A stretch of 46,803 bases of DNA from Rhodobacterales bacterium (GCA_003249215.1 QKJR01000031.1:1-46803), one strand, 5' to 3'. Positions 32,234 through 41,613 are shown, counted from the stretch's first letter. Numbers and translations are program-made. Notes: generated from the letters alone by a model not told the origin.

Positions 32234-33220
32234 TCAGACCATGCCGGGCACGACCAGATCCGGCGGCCGGTGGCCATCGGCGAAGGTCTTGATGTTGATG
32301 ATCACCTTCTCGCCCATCTCGGCACGGCCCTCGACCGTGGCCGAGCCCATATGCGGCAGAAGCACCACATTGGGCAGCGCCCGCAGCTCGGGGTTGAAGG
32401 CCGCGCCATGCTCGAACACGTCGAGCCCCGCGCCCGCAATCTCGCCCGCCTGCAGGCCGCGGATCAGCGCATTCTCGTCGATCACCTCGCCGCGCGAGGT
32501 GTTCACGATCACCGCCGTGGGTTTCAGCATCTTCAGCCGGCGCGCGTTGAGCAGGTGGAAGGTCGAGGGCGTGTGCGGGCAGTTGACCGAGATCACATCC
32601 ATCCGCGCCGTCATCTGGTCGAGGCTCTCCCAATAGGTCGCCTCGAGCTCGGCCTCGATCTCGGGGCGCAGACGGCGGCGGTTGTGGTAATGGATCTGCA
32701 TCCCGAAAGCGCGCGCGCGGCGCGCCACGGCCTGACCGATCCGGCCCATGCCGATGATCCCGAGCCGACGCCCGCCGATCCGACCGCCAAGGAAGGCCGT
32801 GGGCGACCAGCCGGGCCACTTGCCCGATTGCATCGTGGCAAGCCCCTCGGGGATGCGCCGCGTGACCGCGAGGATCAGCGCCATGGTCATATCGGCGGTA
32901 TCCTCGGTCACAACACCCGGGGTATTCGACACGAGAACCCCCCGCTGACGCGCCGAGGCCACGTCGAGGTGGTCCACCCCGGCGCCGAAATTCGCGATCA
33001 GCCGCAGCCGGTCACCCGCCTGCGCCAGCATGTTCGCGTCAATGTGATCGGTCAGCGTCGGCACGAGCACATCGGCACGCGCCATCGCCGCCACCAGCTC
33101 CTCGCGCGTCAGCGGCCGGTCATCCTCACGCAGTTCCACATCGAACAGCTCCTTCATCCGGGTCTCGACGACCTCGGGCAACCGTCGCGTCACGACAACA
33201 CTCAGCCGCGGTGCGGGCAT
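32234..33220 (-). CDS. D-2-hydroxyacid dehydrogenase (glyoxylate/hydroxypyruvate reductase type)
   Basis: The 328-residue NAD(P)-dependent enzyme has the dinucleotide motif GMGRIGQ (157-163). The catalytic triad of the family is present: Arg243 in TSRGEVID, Glu270 in GLDVFE and His290 in LPHMGSA. The closest functional group is glycerate dehydrogenase/glyoxylate reductase, which reduces hydroxypyruvate or glyoxylate. The length is normal. It is divergent from the SH3-domain gene and convergent with the PRC-barrel gene. Confidence 0.9.
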   Translation of the reverse strand: MPAPRLSVVVTRRLPEVVETRMKELFDVELREDDRPLTREELVAAMARADVLVPTLTDHIDANMLAQAGDRLRLIANFGAGVDHLDVASARQRGVLVSNTPGVVTEDTADMTMALILAVTRRIPEGLATMQSGKWPGWSPTAFLGGRIGGRRLGIIGMGRIGQAVARRARAFGMQIHYHNRRRLRPEIEAELEATYWESLDQMTARMDVISVNCPHTPSTFHLLNARRLKMLKPTAVIVNTSRGEVIDENALIRGLQAGEIAGAGLDVFEHGAAFNPELRALPNVVLLPHMGSATVEGRAEMGEKVIINIKTFADGHRPPDLVVPGMV

Positions 33221-33383
33221 GGTTGGGCTCTCCTCTCTTCCAAAGGCCTCTCCTTGGGTGCAAAGTGGCCTGCAAAGGGGGAAGACACAAGGCCCCCAAG
33301 GTGGGAAAATGGCGTTTTATGGCCGTCAGGCGCAATTTTCTTGCGCGACGGATCAACGCCCCCGAATGAGGCGGCAGAGACGA

Positions 33384-33977
33384 ATGCAAGCGGTGAGGCG
33401 TGAATGGGCGCGGGGTCTTCGGGGCGCCGCGGTTCTGGCACTGGTGGTGGGGCTTGGCCTCGGGGCGGGCCCCGGGCGGGCGCAGGAAGAGGACGACGGC
33501 CCGCCGCCCGACGATCTGGCGGTCGCGCAATCGGTCGCGATGCAGAAGGGCCGCGGTCCGGTCACCAACCTACCGCTGCCCCGATTCGTCTCGCTCAAGG
33601 GCTCGGAGGGCAACGCGCGGCGCGGCCCCTCGCTCAGCCACCGGATCGACTGGGTTTTCACCCATGCCGGCATGCCGCTCAAGATCACCGCGGAATTCGG
33701 CCATTGGCGGCGCGTCGAGGATCGCGACGGCGCGGGCGGCTGGGTGCATTATTCGCTCTTGTCGGGGGTGCGATCGGTGATCGTCGTGGAAAACATGCTC
33801 GAGCTGCATTCCCGCCCCGATCCGCGCGCCTCGGTCGTGGCCCGTGCCGAGGCCGGGGCGATCGCGAAACTCGAGGATTGCACCCGCGACTGGTGCGAGA
33901 TCACCGCCGACGAGGCCGATGGCTGGGTCGAGAAGACCGCGATCTGGGGCGTGTTCCCGGAAGAAATCCGTGACTGA
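33384..33977 (+). CDS. Exported SH3-domain protein
   Basis: The 197-residue product has a basic N-terminus, a hydrophobic signal segment ending GPGRAQ, then two bacterial SH3-like repeats. The first (FVSLKGSEGNARRGPS and DWVFTHAGMPLKITAEFGHW) and the second (VVENMLELHSRPDPRASVV and CEITADEADGWVEK) are typical of alphaproteobacterial periplasmic SH3 proteins thought to bind cell wall. ATG 33384 is preferred but ATG 33366 is in frame; neither has a strong ribosome-binding site. It lies about 100 bp upstream of the metal exporter gene. Confidence 0.8.
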   Translation: MQAVRREWARGLRGAAVLALVVGLGLGAGPGRAQEEDDGPPPDDLAVAQSVAMQKGRGPVTNLPLPRFVSLKGSEGNARRGPSLSHRIDWVFTHAGMPLKITAEFGHWRRVEDRDGAGGWVHYSLLSGVRSVIVVENMLELHSRPDPRASVVARAEAGAIAKLEDCTRDWCEITADEADGWVEKTAIWGVFPEEIRD

Positions 33978-34081
33978 ATAAATCCGTGACGGGGCGGGCG
34001 CTCTGGTCTAGTCAGAGCGCCCGCGCGCCCTCCCCGATTCCCGGCCCCTTCCCGGCGCGTCAGAAGCTGCGAGGACATCCG

Positions 34082-34975
34082 ATGGCCCAGCCCCAACCCG
34101 ATCACCGGCTGAACCTCTCGGCCGGGCTCGCCTCCGTTTCGGTGGCCAGTATCCTCGTCGCGCTCAAGCTCTGGGCGCTGGTCGCGACCGGTGCGCTCTC
34201 GATCGCGGCCTCGCTCGCCGATTCGGCGATGGATCTTCTGATCTCGCTCGCAGGCCTCGGCGCGATCATCTACGCCGCGCGCCCGGCCGACGAGGATCAC
34301 GCCTTCGGTCACAGCTCGGTCGAGGATCTGGCCTCGCTCGGTCAGGCGATCTTCGTGGCGGGGTCGGGGCTTGCGATCCTCTGGGCCGGGGTGCTGCGCC
34401 TCACCGGCGATGCCGCGCCCGAACTGGCCGAGGAGGGCGTTGGCATCTGGGTCATGGCGGCCTCGGCGCTGATCACGCTCGGGCTCGTCGGCTGGCAAGC
34501 GCGGGTCGCAAAACGCACCGGCAACAAGGTGGTGGCGGCCGACATGCTGCATTACGTGGGCGATCTGCTGCCCACGCTGGGCGCGATCCTCGCGCTGATC
34601 CTCTCGGCGCGCTTCGGCTGGGGCCGGGTCGACAGCGTGATCGCGATTGTCGCGGCCCTCGTCATGCTGCGCGGCGCGGTCAAGATCGGCATCGCCGGCT
34701 GGCATGCGCTGATGGACCGGCAGGCCTCGCCCGAGGTGATCGAAAGCCTGACCGAAATCGCGCAGATCTGGCCCGGGGTGCGCGGCTTTCACGACCTGAA
34801 GACCCGCACCGCCGGGGCGAAACTCTTCGTGCAGATCCATGTCGAACTCGATGGCGATCAGTCGCTCGAGGCCGCGCATGACATCGCCGCGAGCCTCAAG
34901 CGCGCGATCATCGAGGCCTATCCGAACGCCGATGTGATCATCCACATGGATGTCTGGGGCCAGCCGCGGGACTGA
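34082..34975 (+). CDS. Cation diffusion facilitator (FieF-like metal exporter)
   Basis: The 297-residue protein has six membrane helices. The transport-site quartet of the CDF family is visible: Asp47 and Asp51 in SLADSAMDLL (helix 2), and His157 and Asp161 in DMLHYVGDLL (helix 5). A cytoplasmic C-terminal ferredoxin-like domain (AGAKLFVQIHVELDGDQ) follows. The DD/HD pattern fits zinc/iron-type exporters exchanging metal for protons. The start at 34082 has GAGGA upstream; the longer frame has no support. Its 3' end lies 16 bp from the convergent oligopeptidase. Confidence 0.9.
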   Translation: MAQPQPDHRLNLSAGLASVSVASILVALKLWALVATGALSIAASLADSAMDLLISLAGLGAIIYAARPADEDHAFGHSSVEDLASLGQAIFVAGSGLAILWAGVLRLTGDAAPELAEEGVGIWVMAASALITLGLVGWQARVAKRTGNKVVAADMLHYVGDLLPTLGAILALILSARFGWGRVDSVIAIVAALVMLRGAVKIGIAGWHALMDRQASPEVIESLTEIAQIWPGVRGFHDLKTRTAGAKLFVQIHVELDGDQSLEAAHDIAASLKRAIIEAYPNADVIIHMDVWGQPRD

Positions 34976-34991
34976 TCCCGCGGCCGCATCC

Positions 34992-37010
34992 TCACGCGGT
35001 CTCGAGCAGCCCGCGGCCCTTCAGCAGCGCCTCGACCCCCGGCATCTTGCCCCGGAACGCGGTATAGAGACTGTCGGGCGCGCGCGATCCGCCCGCCGAG
35101 AGGACGTATTTCTCCAGCCGCGCGGCCGTCGCCGGATCGAAGGGATCGCCCGCCTCCTCGAAGGCCGCGAAGGCATCGGCATCCATCACCTCGGACCACA
35201 TGTAGCTGTAATAGCCCGAGGAATAGCCGTCGCCCGAGAAGACATGGCTGAAATGCGGCGTCGCATGGCGCATCCGGATCGCCTTGGGCATGCCGAGATC
35301 GGCGAGCACCTTGGCCTGCATCGCCATCGGATCGGCGGGCGCGGCGCCCTCGTGGAACGCCAGATCCACCATCGCCGAGGCGACATATTCGACCGTGGCA
35401 AAGCCCTGATCATAGGTCGCCGCGGCTTCGAGTTTCTTACGCAGCGCCTCGGGCATCGGTTCCCCGGTCTTCCAGTGGCGCGCGTGTTTTTCCAGCACCT
35501 CGGGCACATCGAGCCAATGCTCGTAAAGCTGGCTCGGCAGCTCGACGAAATCGCGCGCGACAGAGGTGCCCGAGATGAACTGATAGGTCACATCGGACAG
35601 CATCTGATGCAAAGCATGGCCGAATTCATGAAACAGCGTGCGCGCGTCGTCATGGGACAGCAGCGCCGGATCGCCCTTGGCGAAGTTGCACACATTGACC
35701 ACGATCGGGCGCACATCCGAGCCGAGCTTGCGCTGCGAGCGCATCGCCGAGCACCAGGCGCCCGAGCGTTTCGAGCCGCGCGCGAAATAATCGCCGAGGA
35801 ACACCGCGATATGCTTGCCCCCGCGCGTGACCTCCCAGCCGCGCACATCGGGGTGATAGAAAGGCCCCTCGATCTCGCGGAATTCGAGATGGAAGAGGCG
35901 GTTTGCCGTGTCGAACATCGCGCCGAGCATGGCGTCGAGCGAGAGATAGGGCTTGAGCTGCCCCTCGTCGAAATCGAATTCGGCGGCACGGCGTTTTTCC
36001 GAATAATAGCGCCAGTCCCAGGCCTCGAGATCGCCGTTGATCCCGTCCTCATGCATCATTTCGGTCAGTTTGGCGGCGTCACGCTCGGCCTGCGCGCGCG
36101 CCGGCGCCCAGACCCGCATAAGAAGGTCACGCACATGTTCGGGCGTCTTGGCCATCTCGGGCTCGAGCTTGAAATCGGCGAAGCTCTTGAAGCCGAGCAG
36201 CTTCGCCCGCTCCTCGCGCAGCTTCAGGATCTCGGCCGCATTGGCGCGGTTGTCGGTCGCACCGCCATTTTCGCCGCGCGCCACCCAGGCCTCATAGGCG
36301 ATCTCGCGCAGGTCGCGGCGCGGCGAGAATTGCAGGAAGGGCACGATGAGCGAGCGGTTGAGCGTGAGCACAGACCCCTCGGCGCCGCGCTCCTTGCCCG
36401 CCCCGCGCGCGGCCTCGACCACGAAATCGGGCAGGCCCTCAAGCTCATCCTCGGCCAGCGGACGGAACCAGTCGCGCTCATCCGCCAGAAGGTTTTGCGA
36501 GAATGCGGTCGAAAGGACTGCGAGGCGCTCCTTGATCGCGGCCATGCGCTTGGCCTCATCGCCCGAAAGCGCGGCGCCCGCGCGCACGAACATCTGCCGG
36601 TAAAGCTCGAGCACGCGGGCCTGTTCGGGGGCAAGGCCCAGCGTCTCGCGCGCCTCCCACAGTGCCTCGATCCGCGCATAAAGCGCGGGGTTCATCGTCA
36701 CCTCGGAGGAGAACGCCGCCATCTTCGGCGCCAGATCGCGCATCAAGGCCTCGCGCGCGGGCGTGCTGTCGGCACTCGAGAGATTGTAGAAAACGCCCGA
36801 AACCCGGTCGAGCACCTGCTCGCCCAGTTCCAGCGCGTCGATCGTATTGGCGAAGGTCGGCGCCTCGGGATTTTCGGCAATGGCGGCGATATGGGCGCGC
36901 GCCTCGGTCAGCGCGGCGTCAAAAGCCGGGCCGAAATCCTCGTCATGGATATCTGCGAAGGGCGGCAGGGCGAAAGGGCCGGTCCAGTCGGTCAGCAGCG
37001 GATTGGTCAT
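34992..37010 (-). CDS. M3 family oligopeptidase (dipeptidyl carboxypeptidase/oligopeptidase A-like)
   Basis: The 672-residue cytoplasmic zinc peptidase has HEFGH at residues 461-465 and the third ligand Glu490 in DFVELPSQ. FSGDGYSSGYYSYMWSEV late in the sequence is the substrate-binding Tyr region of thimet-type peptidases. Length and motifs fit Dcp/PrlC enzymes that trim short peptides. There is no signal peptide. It is separated from the upstream ABC genes by a dispersed inverted repeat. Confidence 0.93.
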   Translation of the reverse strand: MTNPLLTDWTGPFALPPFADIHDEDFGPAFDAALTEARAHIAAIAENPEAPTFANTIDALELGEQVLDRVSGVFYNLSSADSTPAREALMRDLAPKMAAFSSEVTMNPALYARIEALWEARETLGLAPEQARVLELYRQMFVRAGAALSGDEAKRMAAIKERLAVLSTAFSQNLLADERDWFRPLAEDELEGLPDFVVEAARGAGKERGAEGSVLTLNRSLIVPFLQFSPRRDLREIAYEAWVARGENGGATDNRANAAEILKLREERAKLLGFKSFADFKLEPEMAKTPEHVRDLLMRVWAPARAQAERDAAKLTEMMHEDGINGDLEAWDWRYYSEKRRAAEFDFDEGQLKPYLSLDAMLGAMFDTANRLFHLEFREIEGPFYHPDVRGWEVTRGGKHIAVFLGDYFARGSKRSGAWCSAMRSQRKLGSDVRPIVVNVCNFAKGDPALLSHDDARTLFHEFGHALHQMLSDVTYQFISGTSVARDFVELPSQLYEHWLDVPEVLEKHARHWKTGEPMPEALRKKLEAAATYDQGFATVEYVASAMVDLAFHEGAAPADPMAMQAKVLADLGMPKAIRMRHATPHFSHVFSGDGYSSGYYSYMWSEVMDADAFAAFEEAGDPFDPATAARLEKYVLSAGGSRAPDSLYTAFRGKMPGVEALLKGRGLLETA

Positions 37011-37091
37011 CGGGGGTCTCCTTTGGGCGACAAGCTAGGCCGGGGGCGCGGGAAGGGAAAGGCAGAAGCGGGGGCCAGCCCCCGCACCCCC

Positions 37092-37145
37092 GGAGTATTT
37101 TCCCCAGGAAAAAGCGAAAAGAGTTTTTCCTGGCCCAAATACTCC
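37092..37145. repeat. Inverted repeat (GGAGTATTT class) after the ABC genes
   Basis: Arms 37092-37113 and 37124-37145 match at 19 of 22 positions around a 10-nt loop. The outer end CCCCCGGAGTATTTT and inner end CCAGGAAAAA link the CCCCCGG class (8021, 12353) with the CCAAGAAAAA class (26364, 40346). A GGGGGC/GCCCCC hairpin precedes it. It follows the permease stop. Confidence 0.85.
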
Positions 37146-37159
37146 CGCCGGAGGCGACC

Positions 37160-37936
37160 CTATCCGCCCCGCCCCCGCAACCGGGTTTCAAGGCGCCGGA
37201 GCGCAAGCGACAGAGTAATGGTCATCGTCAGATAGATCAGCGCGACCATGTTATAGGTCTCGAAATAGCGGAAATTGCCCGCCGCCGTGACCTTGCCGAG
37301 CTGGGTGATATCTGCGACGCCCAGCACCGAGACGAGCGAGCTGTCCTTGACCATGGCCACGAAATCATTGCCCAAGGGCGGCAGGATCGTGCGCAGGGCC
37401 TGCGGCAGCACGATCAGACGAAACCGTTGCCACGGCCCGAGGCCCAGCGCCTCGGCCGCCTCGATCTGGCCCACATCGACCGAGAGGAGCCCCGCGCGGA
37501 ACACCTCGGCGATGAAGGCCGAATAGGCGAGGATGAGGGCCAAAACCGCCCGCCACAGCAGCGGAAAACCCCGCGTCGAGGCCTGCGGCAGGCCAAGCGC
37601 ATTCCAGCCCGCCACCACCATCGGCACCAGCGCGAAGGCGACGTAGAGCAGAAGCACGATGATCGGCACGCCGCGCATCACCTCGATATAGAGCCGTGCC
37701 GCCTGCCGCAGCACGATCCACCGCGAGAGCGTGGCGAGCGCGAGCCCGAGGCCGACCACGGTGGCCCCGGCAAAGGCGACGAGCGTCACCAGAACCGTGA
37801 TCCCGATCCCCTTCGAGAGCGTCGCGAGCACCTTGGCATAGAGCGCATCGCTCAGCACATGGGCGAAGATGAAAAGGCCCGCAGCGATGAGCGCCACGAG
37901 CCACCAGGGGAAATCGCGCCCCGGAAGAGCCCTCAT
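37160..37936 (-). CDS. Polar amino-acid ABC transporter permease
   Basis: The 258-residue inner-membrane protein has about five to six helices and the HisMQ-type signature. TLVAFAGATVVGLGLAL and YIEVMRGVPIIVLLLYVAF precede the EAAEALGLGPWQRFRLIVLPQALR coupling loop that contacts the ATPase. It begins 10 bp after the binding-protein stop codon, so the two are co-transcribed. No ATP-binding subunit or second permease gene is adjacent, so the ATPase must be encoded elsewhere or shared. Confidence 0.9.
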   Translation of the reverse strand: MRALPGRDFPWWLVALIAAGLFIFAHVLSDALYAKVLATLSKGIGITVLVTLVAFAGATVVGLGLALATLSRWIVLRQAARLYIEVMRGVPIIVLLLYVAFALVPMVVAGWNALGLPQASTRGFPLLWRAVLALILAYSAFIAEVFRAGLLSVDVGQIEAAEALGLGPWQRFRLIVLPQALRTILPPLGNDFVAMVKDSSLVSVLGVADITQLGKVTAAGNFRYFETYNMVALIYLTMTITLSLALRRLETRLRGRGG

Positions 37937-37946
37937 TCCGGCGCCC

Positions 37947-38723
37947 TCATTCCCCCATCTTATACTCGAGGAACCATTTGGTGTTGAGCGCCTCGAGCGT
38001 GCCATCGGCCCGCATCGCCGCGATCGCGGCATTGACCGGCGCGACGAGATCCGAGCCCTTGGGAAAGATGAAGCCGAAATCCTCGGTGCCGAGCTTCTCG
38101 CCCACGATCTTGAGCGCGCCTTCCGAGGCCGCGACATAGCCCGCCCCCGAGGTGCCATCGGTCAGCACGAGATCGACATCGCCCGCACGCAGCGCCGCGA
38201 CACCCGCGCCGAAGGTCTCGAACATCTTGATCCGGGGGTTCGCCTCATTGCCGTCGAGCACCTCATAGACCCCGACATAGAAGGGCGTGGTGCCCGGCTG
38301 CGCGGCCATCAGCAACGCGGGATCGGCGGCAAACCCGGCGGCATCGGCAAAGCGGCTTTCATCGCCGCGCACCATCATCACCATTTCGGACCGCATATAG
38401 GGCTCGGAGAAATCGACCGCCTCCTTGCGGTCGTCGCGAATGGTGATCCCGGTCATGCCGATGTCGAACTGCCCGGCGGAAACGGCGGGGATCATCGCAT
38501 CCCAGCTCGAATTCTCATAGGTGACCGCCATGTTGATCCGCTTGGCGATCTCGGCCATCGCATCATATTCCCAGCCGACCGCCGCGCCGCTCGCGTCGAT
38601 GAACTGCAGCGGCGGATAGGCGTTTTCGGTCACGACGGTGACGGCACGACCGCCAAGGTCGGGCATTTCGGCGAGCGCGGGGGCCGCGATCAGCAGCGCG
38701 GTAAGGAGGGCGGGAAACTTCAT
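37947..38723 (-). CDS. Periplasmic amino-acid-binding protein (SBP family 3)
   Basis: The 258-residue product has a signal peptide (about 1-18, ending PALA). The two-lobed family 3 fold shows [20 protein letters not shown], then [26 protein letters not shown] (the arginine contacts the ligand carboxylate) and DVDLVLTDG. It is expected to bind a polar amino acid for the downstream permease. The start at 38723 has AGGAG 8 bp upstream; ATG 38741 is less likely. The ligand cannot be fixed from sequence. Confidence 0.9.
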   Translation of the reverse strand: MKFPALLTALLIAAPALAEMPDLGGRAVTVVTENAYPPLQFIDASGAAVGWEYDAMAEIAKRINMAVTYENSSWDAMIPAVSAGQFDIGMTGITIRDDRKEAVDFSEPYMRSEMVMMVRGDESRFADAAGFAADPALLMAAQPGTTPFYVGVYEVLDGNEANPRIKMFETFGAGVAALRAGDVDLVLTDGTSGAGYVAASEGALKIVGEKLGTEDFGFIFPKGSDLVAPVNAAIAAMRADGTLEALNTKWFLEYKMGE

Positions 38724-38799
38724 CGGGGGGGCTCCTGTCACAAACTCGCCCCACGCTAGGCGCGCGCTCCGGCCCTGTCCAGCAGGCGCGGCTCTGCGC

Positions 38800-39840
38800 T
38801 TAGTGCGGGGTTCCGCAGACCACGCAATCCGCCCGCCGCTTCACCGCGATCTGCCGGCTTTCGCCCCAGAGCGCGTCGTAGATCATCAGACGCCCGCGCG
38901 CCGAGGCCCCCGCCCCGGTAATCGCCTTGATCGCCTCGGCCGCCATCATCGAGCCCACGACACCGGGCAAGGCGCCGACCACGCCCGCCTCGGCACAAGA
39001 GGGCGCCAGCTCCGGCGCGGGCGTCTGCGGAAAGACGCATGCATAACAGGGCGCGCCCCGCGCCGGATCGTAGAGCGAAAGCTGCCCCTCCCATTGCGAG
39101 ATCGCGCCGGACAAAAGCGGCTTGCCCGCCGCCACACAGGCCGCGTTGAGCAAATAGCGGGTGTCGAAATTGTCGGTGCCGTCAAGGATCAGGTCATACT
39201 CCGCCACCAGCGCCGCGGCATCTTCGGGGCCAAGGCGGCGGTTATAGGGGCGCACCGTCACGAAAGGGTTGAGCGCCTTCATCGCCCGCTCGGCCGAGAA
39301 GACCTTGGGCAGGCCGAGGTCCGCCTCGCGGTGGATCACTTGCCGCTGCAGGTTCGAGGCGCTGACCGTGTCGTCATCCACGACACCGATCGTGCCGACA
39401 CCGGCCGCGGCGAGATAGAGGAGGACCGGCGAGCCGAGCCCGCCCGCGCCCACCACCAAAACCTTGGCGGATTTGAGCTTCTTCTGCCCCGGCCCGCCGA
39501 TCTCGCGCAGGAAGATGTGGCGGGCATAGCGTTCGAGCTCAGCCTCGGAAAACGCGCCGGACTTGGCTTGCTGCGGCGCGCTGACCGGTGCCACGGCGCG
39601 CACGCGCAGACGCTGCAGCATCGCGCGATAGGCCAGCACGAGCACGGCGACCACCCCAAGCCCGACCCAGGTCGGCAAGCTGCCGCCAACCGCCCGAGCC
39701 AGCGCCGACCCCGGCAACGCCAGATGCGCCAGAACGATCCCCGCCCAGATCAGCGCGACCGCCCCGAGCACGAGCCCCCGCGGCGCCTTGAGCCAGAGGC
39801 CGAGCCCCACGAGGCCCGCCATGAGGATCAGCCCCGCCAA
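38800..39840 (-). CDS. Membrane-anchored ThiF/MoeB/HesA family adenylyltransferase
   Basis: The 346-residue protein joins two to three N-terminal membrane helices (about 1-75) to a complete E1-like domain. The ATP loop is GAGGLGS (131-137), the acidic residue is Asp155, and [11 protein letters not shown] carries the Arg/Gln contacts. [13 protein letters not shown] follows. Zinc cysteines are paired in CYAC (265/268) and CVVC (339/342), and a candidate thiol Cys282 lies in SCAEAGVVG. Family members adenylate the C-terminus of a ubiquitin-like sulfur carrier (MoaD, ThiS or similar). No carrier gene is adjacent. It starts 3 bp after the dut stop. Confidence 0.85.
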   Translation of the reverse strand: MAGLILMAGLVGLGLWLKAPRGLVLGAVALIWAGIVLAHLALPGSALARAVGGSLPTWVGLGVVAVLVLAYRAMLQRLRVRAVAPVSAPQQAKSGAFSEAELERYARHIFLREIGGPGQKKLKSAKVLVVGAGGLGSPVLLYLAAAGVGTIGVVDDDTVSASNLQRQVIHREADLGLPKVFSAERAMKALNPFVTVRPYNRRLGPEDAAALVAEYDLILDGTDNFDTRYLLNAACVAAGKPLLSGAISQWEGQLSLYDPARGAPCYACVFPQTPAPELAPSCAEAGVVGALPGVVGSMMAAEAIKAITGAGASARGRLMIYDALWGESRQIAVKRRADCVVCGTPH

Positions 39841-39843
39841 GGC

Positions 39844-40314
39844 TCAGCCCCGCCCGGTCGAGCCAAACCCGCCCTCGCCCCGCGCGGTGGCGTCGAGATC
39901 CTCGACCACCGCATAGCTCGCCTGCACCACTGGCGCGATCACCGCCTGGGCGATGCGCTCACCATGGGCGATCGTGAAGGGCTCAGACCCGAAATTGATC
40001 AGCAAAACCCCGAGTGGCCCGCGATAATCGCTGTCGATCGTGCCGGGCGTATTGGGCAGGCTGATGCCATGTTTGAGCGCGAGGCCGGAGCGCGGGCGGA
40101 TCTGCATCTCGAAGCCATCGGGGATCGCCACGCGCAACCCCGTGGGCACCACCGCGCGCTGCATCGGCGCCAGCGTGAAGCCGGTTTCGCGGTCCTCGGG
40201 CTTCAGGTTCGCGCGAATATCGGCGCCCGCGGCGCCTGCCGTCTCATAGCGCGGCAGGGCGATGCCCGGATCGGCCCACTCCTCGCGCAGAACCTTGATG
40301 ATCGGTGTGCTCAT
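39844..40314 (-). CDS. dut: Deoxyuridine 5'-triphosphate nucleotidohydrolase
   Basis: The 156-residue trimeric dUTPase removes dUTP and supplies dUMP for thymidylate. All five motifs are seen: [31 protein letters not shown] (catalytic Asp), ERIAQAVI and the C-terminal GFGSTGRG that closes over the substrate. The length is standard. It sits between coaBC and the ThiF-family gene, and the coaBC-dut pairing is common in bacteria. A hairpin repeat in the gap to coaBC may uncouple or modulate its expression. Confidence 0.96.
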   Translation of the reverse strand: MSTPIIKVLREEWADPGIALPRYETAGAAGADIRANLKPEDRETGFTLAPMQRAVVPTGLRVAIPDGFEMQIRPRSGLALKHGISLPNTPGTIDSDYRGPLGVLLINFGSEPFTIAHGERIAQAVIAPVVQASYAVVEDLDATARGEGGFGSTGRG

Positions 40315-40345
40315 GCCCTGCCCCTTCGCCGGAACCTTCCATTTC

Positions 40346-40396
40346 GAGTATTTATGCCAAGAAAAAACATGGGCCTTTTTCTTAGTCCAAATACTC
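40346..40396. repeat. Inverted repeat (GAGTATTT class) inside the coaBC-dut gap
   Basis: Arms 40346-40366 and 40376-40396 have identical 8-bp outer (GAGTATTT) and inner (AAGAAAAA) ends, with a 5-nt variable middle, around a 9-nt loop. Unlike three of the other copies, it lies between co-directional genes of one cluster and not between convergent ones. Confidence 0.85.
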
Positions 40397-40410
40397 CCCT
40401 TTTTGCGCCC

Positions 40411-41613
40411 TCACCCCGCGCCCAGCGCCGCGGCGATGCGCGCCGCCAGCCGCCGGGCAACCTCGGCCTTGCCCATCCGCTCCCAATGCTCGGCGCCCGT
40501 CGCGTCGATGATCGTCACCGCATTCTCGGTGCCGCCCATGATCCCGGTGCCCGGGCTCACGTCATTCGCGACGATCCAGTCGCAGCCCTTGCGCGCACGC
40601 TTCTCGGTGGCGTGGCGCTCGACCTCATGGGTCTCGGCGGCGAAGCCCACGACGAGGCCGGGCCGGCCCGCCTTCATCTGCGAGACGATGGCGAGGATAT
40701 CGGGGTTCTCGGCGAATTCGAGCGCGGGCAGGCTGCCCTTGCCGTCCTTTTTCATCTTCTGCCCGGCGGCATTGGCGACGCGCCAGTCGGCCACGGCCGC
40801 GGCAAACACCGCCGCATCGGCAGGCAGCGCGGCCTCGACGGCCTCGAGCATCTCGCGCGCCGTCTCGACGCGGATCACGGTGACCCCTTCGGGCGGCGCA
40901 ACGCTGGCCGGGCCAGTCACAAACGTCACCCGCGCGCCGAGGTCTCGCAGCGCCGCAGCCAGCGCCGTGCCCTGCGCGCCCGAGGAGCGGTTGGCGATAT
41001 AGCGGACCGGGTCGATCGGCTCATGCGTCGGGCCGGAGGTCACCAGAACGTGCCGCCCCTTGAGCGGGCCATCGGCCAGCATTGCGGAGATCGCCGCGAC
41101 GATCTCGGCCGGCTCCGCCATCCGCCCCTCGCCAAACTCGCCGCAGGCCATCTCGCCCGCATTCGGGCCCACGAAGCGGATCCCATCGGCGGCGAGCGTC
41201 GCGCGGTTGCGCGCGGTCGCCGGATGCTCCCACATCCGCACATTCATCGCGGGCGCGATCAGCACGGGGGTATCGGTCGCCAAGAGCAGCGTCGAGGCCA
41301 GATCATTGGCGATCCCGCCCGCCATCTTGGCCATCAGATCGGCCGTCGCCGGCGCCACCACCACCAGATCGGCCGAGCGTGAGAGCTGGATATGGCCCAT
41401 CTCCGCCTCCGTCGTGAGGTCAAAGAGATCGGTATGGATCGGGTTCCCCGCCAGCGCCGCAATCGAGAGCGGCGTGACGAATTGCGCGCCCCCCGCGGTC
41501 AGCACCGGGGTGACCGAGGCGCCCTGAGCGCGCAGGGCGCGGATCAGCTCGGGCAGTTTGATGGCCGCGATCCCGCCGCCGATGATCAGAAGAATTCGCT
41601 TGCCCGCCAGCAT
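40411..41613 (-). CDS. coaBC: Bifunctional phosphopantothenoylcysteine decarboxylase/phosphopantothenate-cysteine ligase
   Basis: The 400-residue protein performs two steps of coenzyme A synthesis. The N-terminal flavoprotein CoaC half shows GGGIAAIK, EMGHIQLSRSAD with the active-site histidine, and the substrate clamp APAMNVRMWEHPA. The C-terminal CoaB half has TSGPTHEPIDPVRYIANRSS, the KMKK motif and NDVSPGTGIMGG. The length is typical of the fused enzyme. ATG 41613 fits the family start; its ribosome-binding site is weak. It leads to dut on the same strand. Confidence 0.96.
   Translation of the reverse strand: MLAGKRILLIIGGGIAAIKLPELIRALRAQGASVTPVLTAGGAQFVTPLSIAALAGNPIHTDLFDLTTEAEMGHIQLSRSADLVVVAPATADLMAKMAGGIANDLASTLLLATDTPVLIAPAMNVRMWEHPATARNRATLAADGIRFVGPNAGEMACGEFGEGRMAEPAEIVAAISAMLADGPLKGRHVLVTSGPTHEPIDPVRYIANRSSGAQGTALAAALRDLGARVTFVTGPASVAPPEGVTVIRVETAREMLEAVEAALPADAAVFAAAVADWRVANAAGQKMKKDGKGSLPALEFAENPDILAIVSQMKAGRPGLVVGFAAETHEVERHATEKRARKGCDWIVANDVSPGTGIMGGTENAVTIIDATGAEHWERMGKAEVARRLAARIAAALGAG

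Noticed and set aside
33330..33346. GCGCAA/TTGCGC inverted repeat upstream of the SH3 gene
   Set aside because: Only 6 bp with a 5-nt loop; common by chance in GC-rich DNA and not linked to a known regulator.
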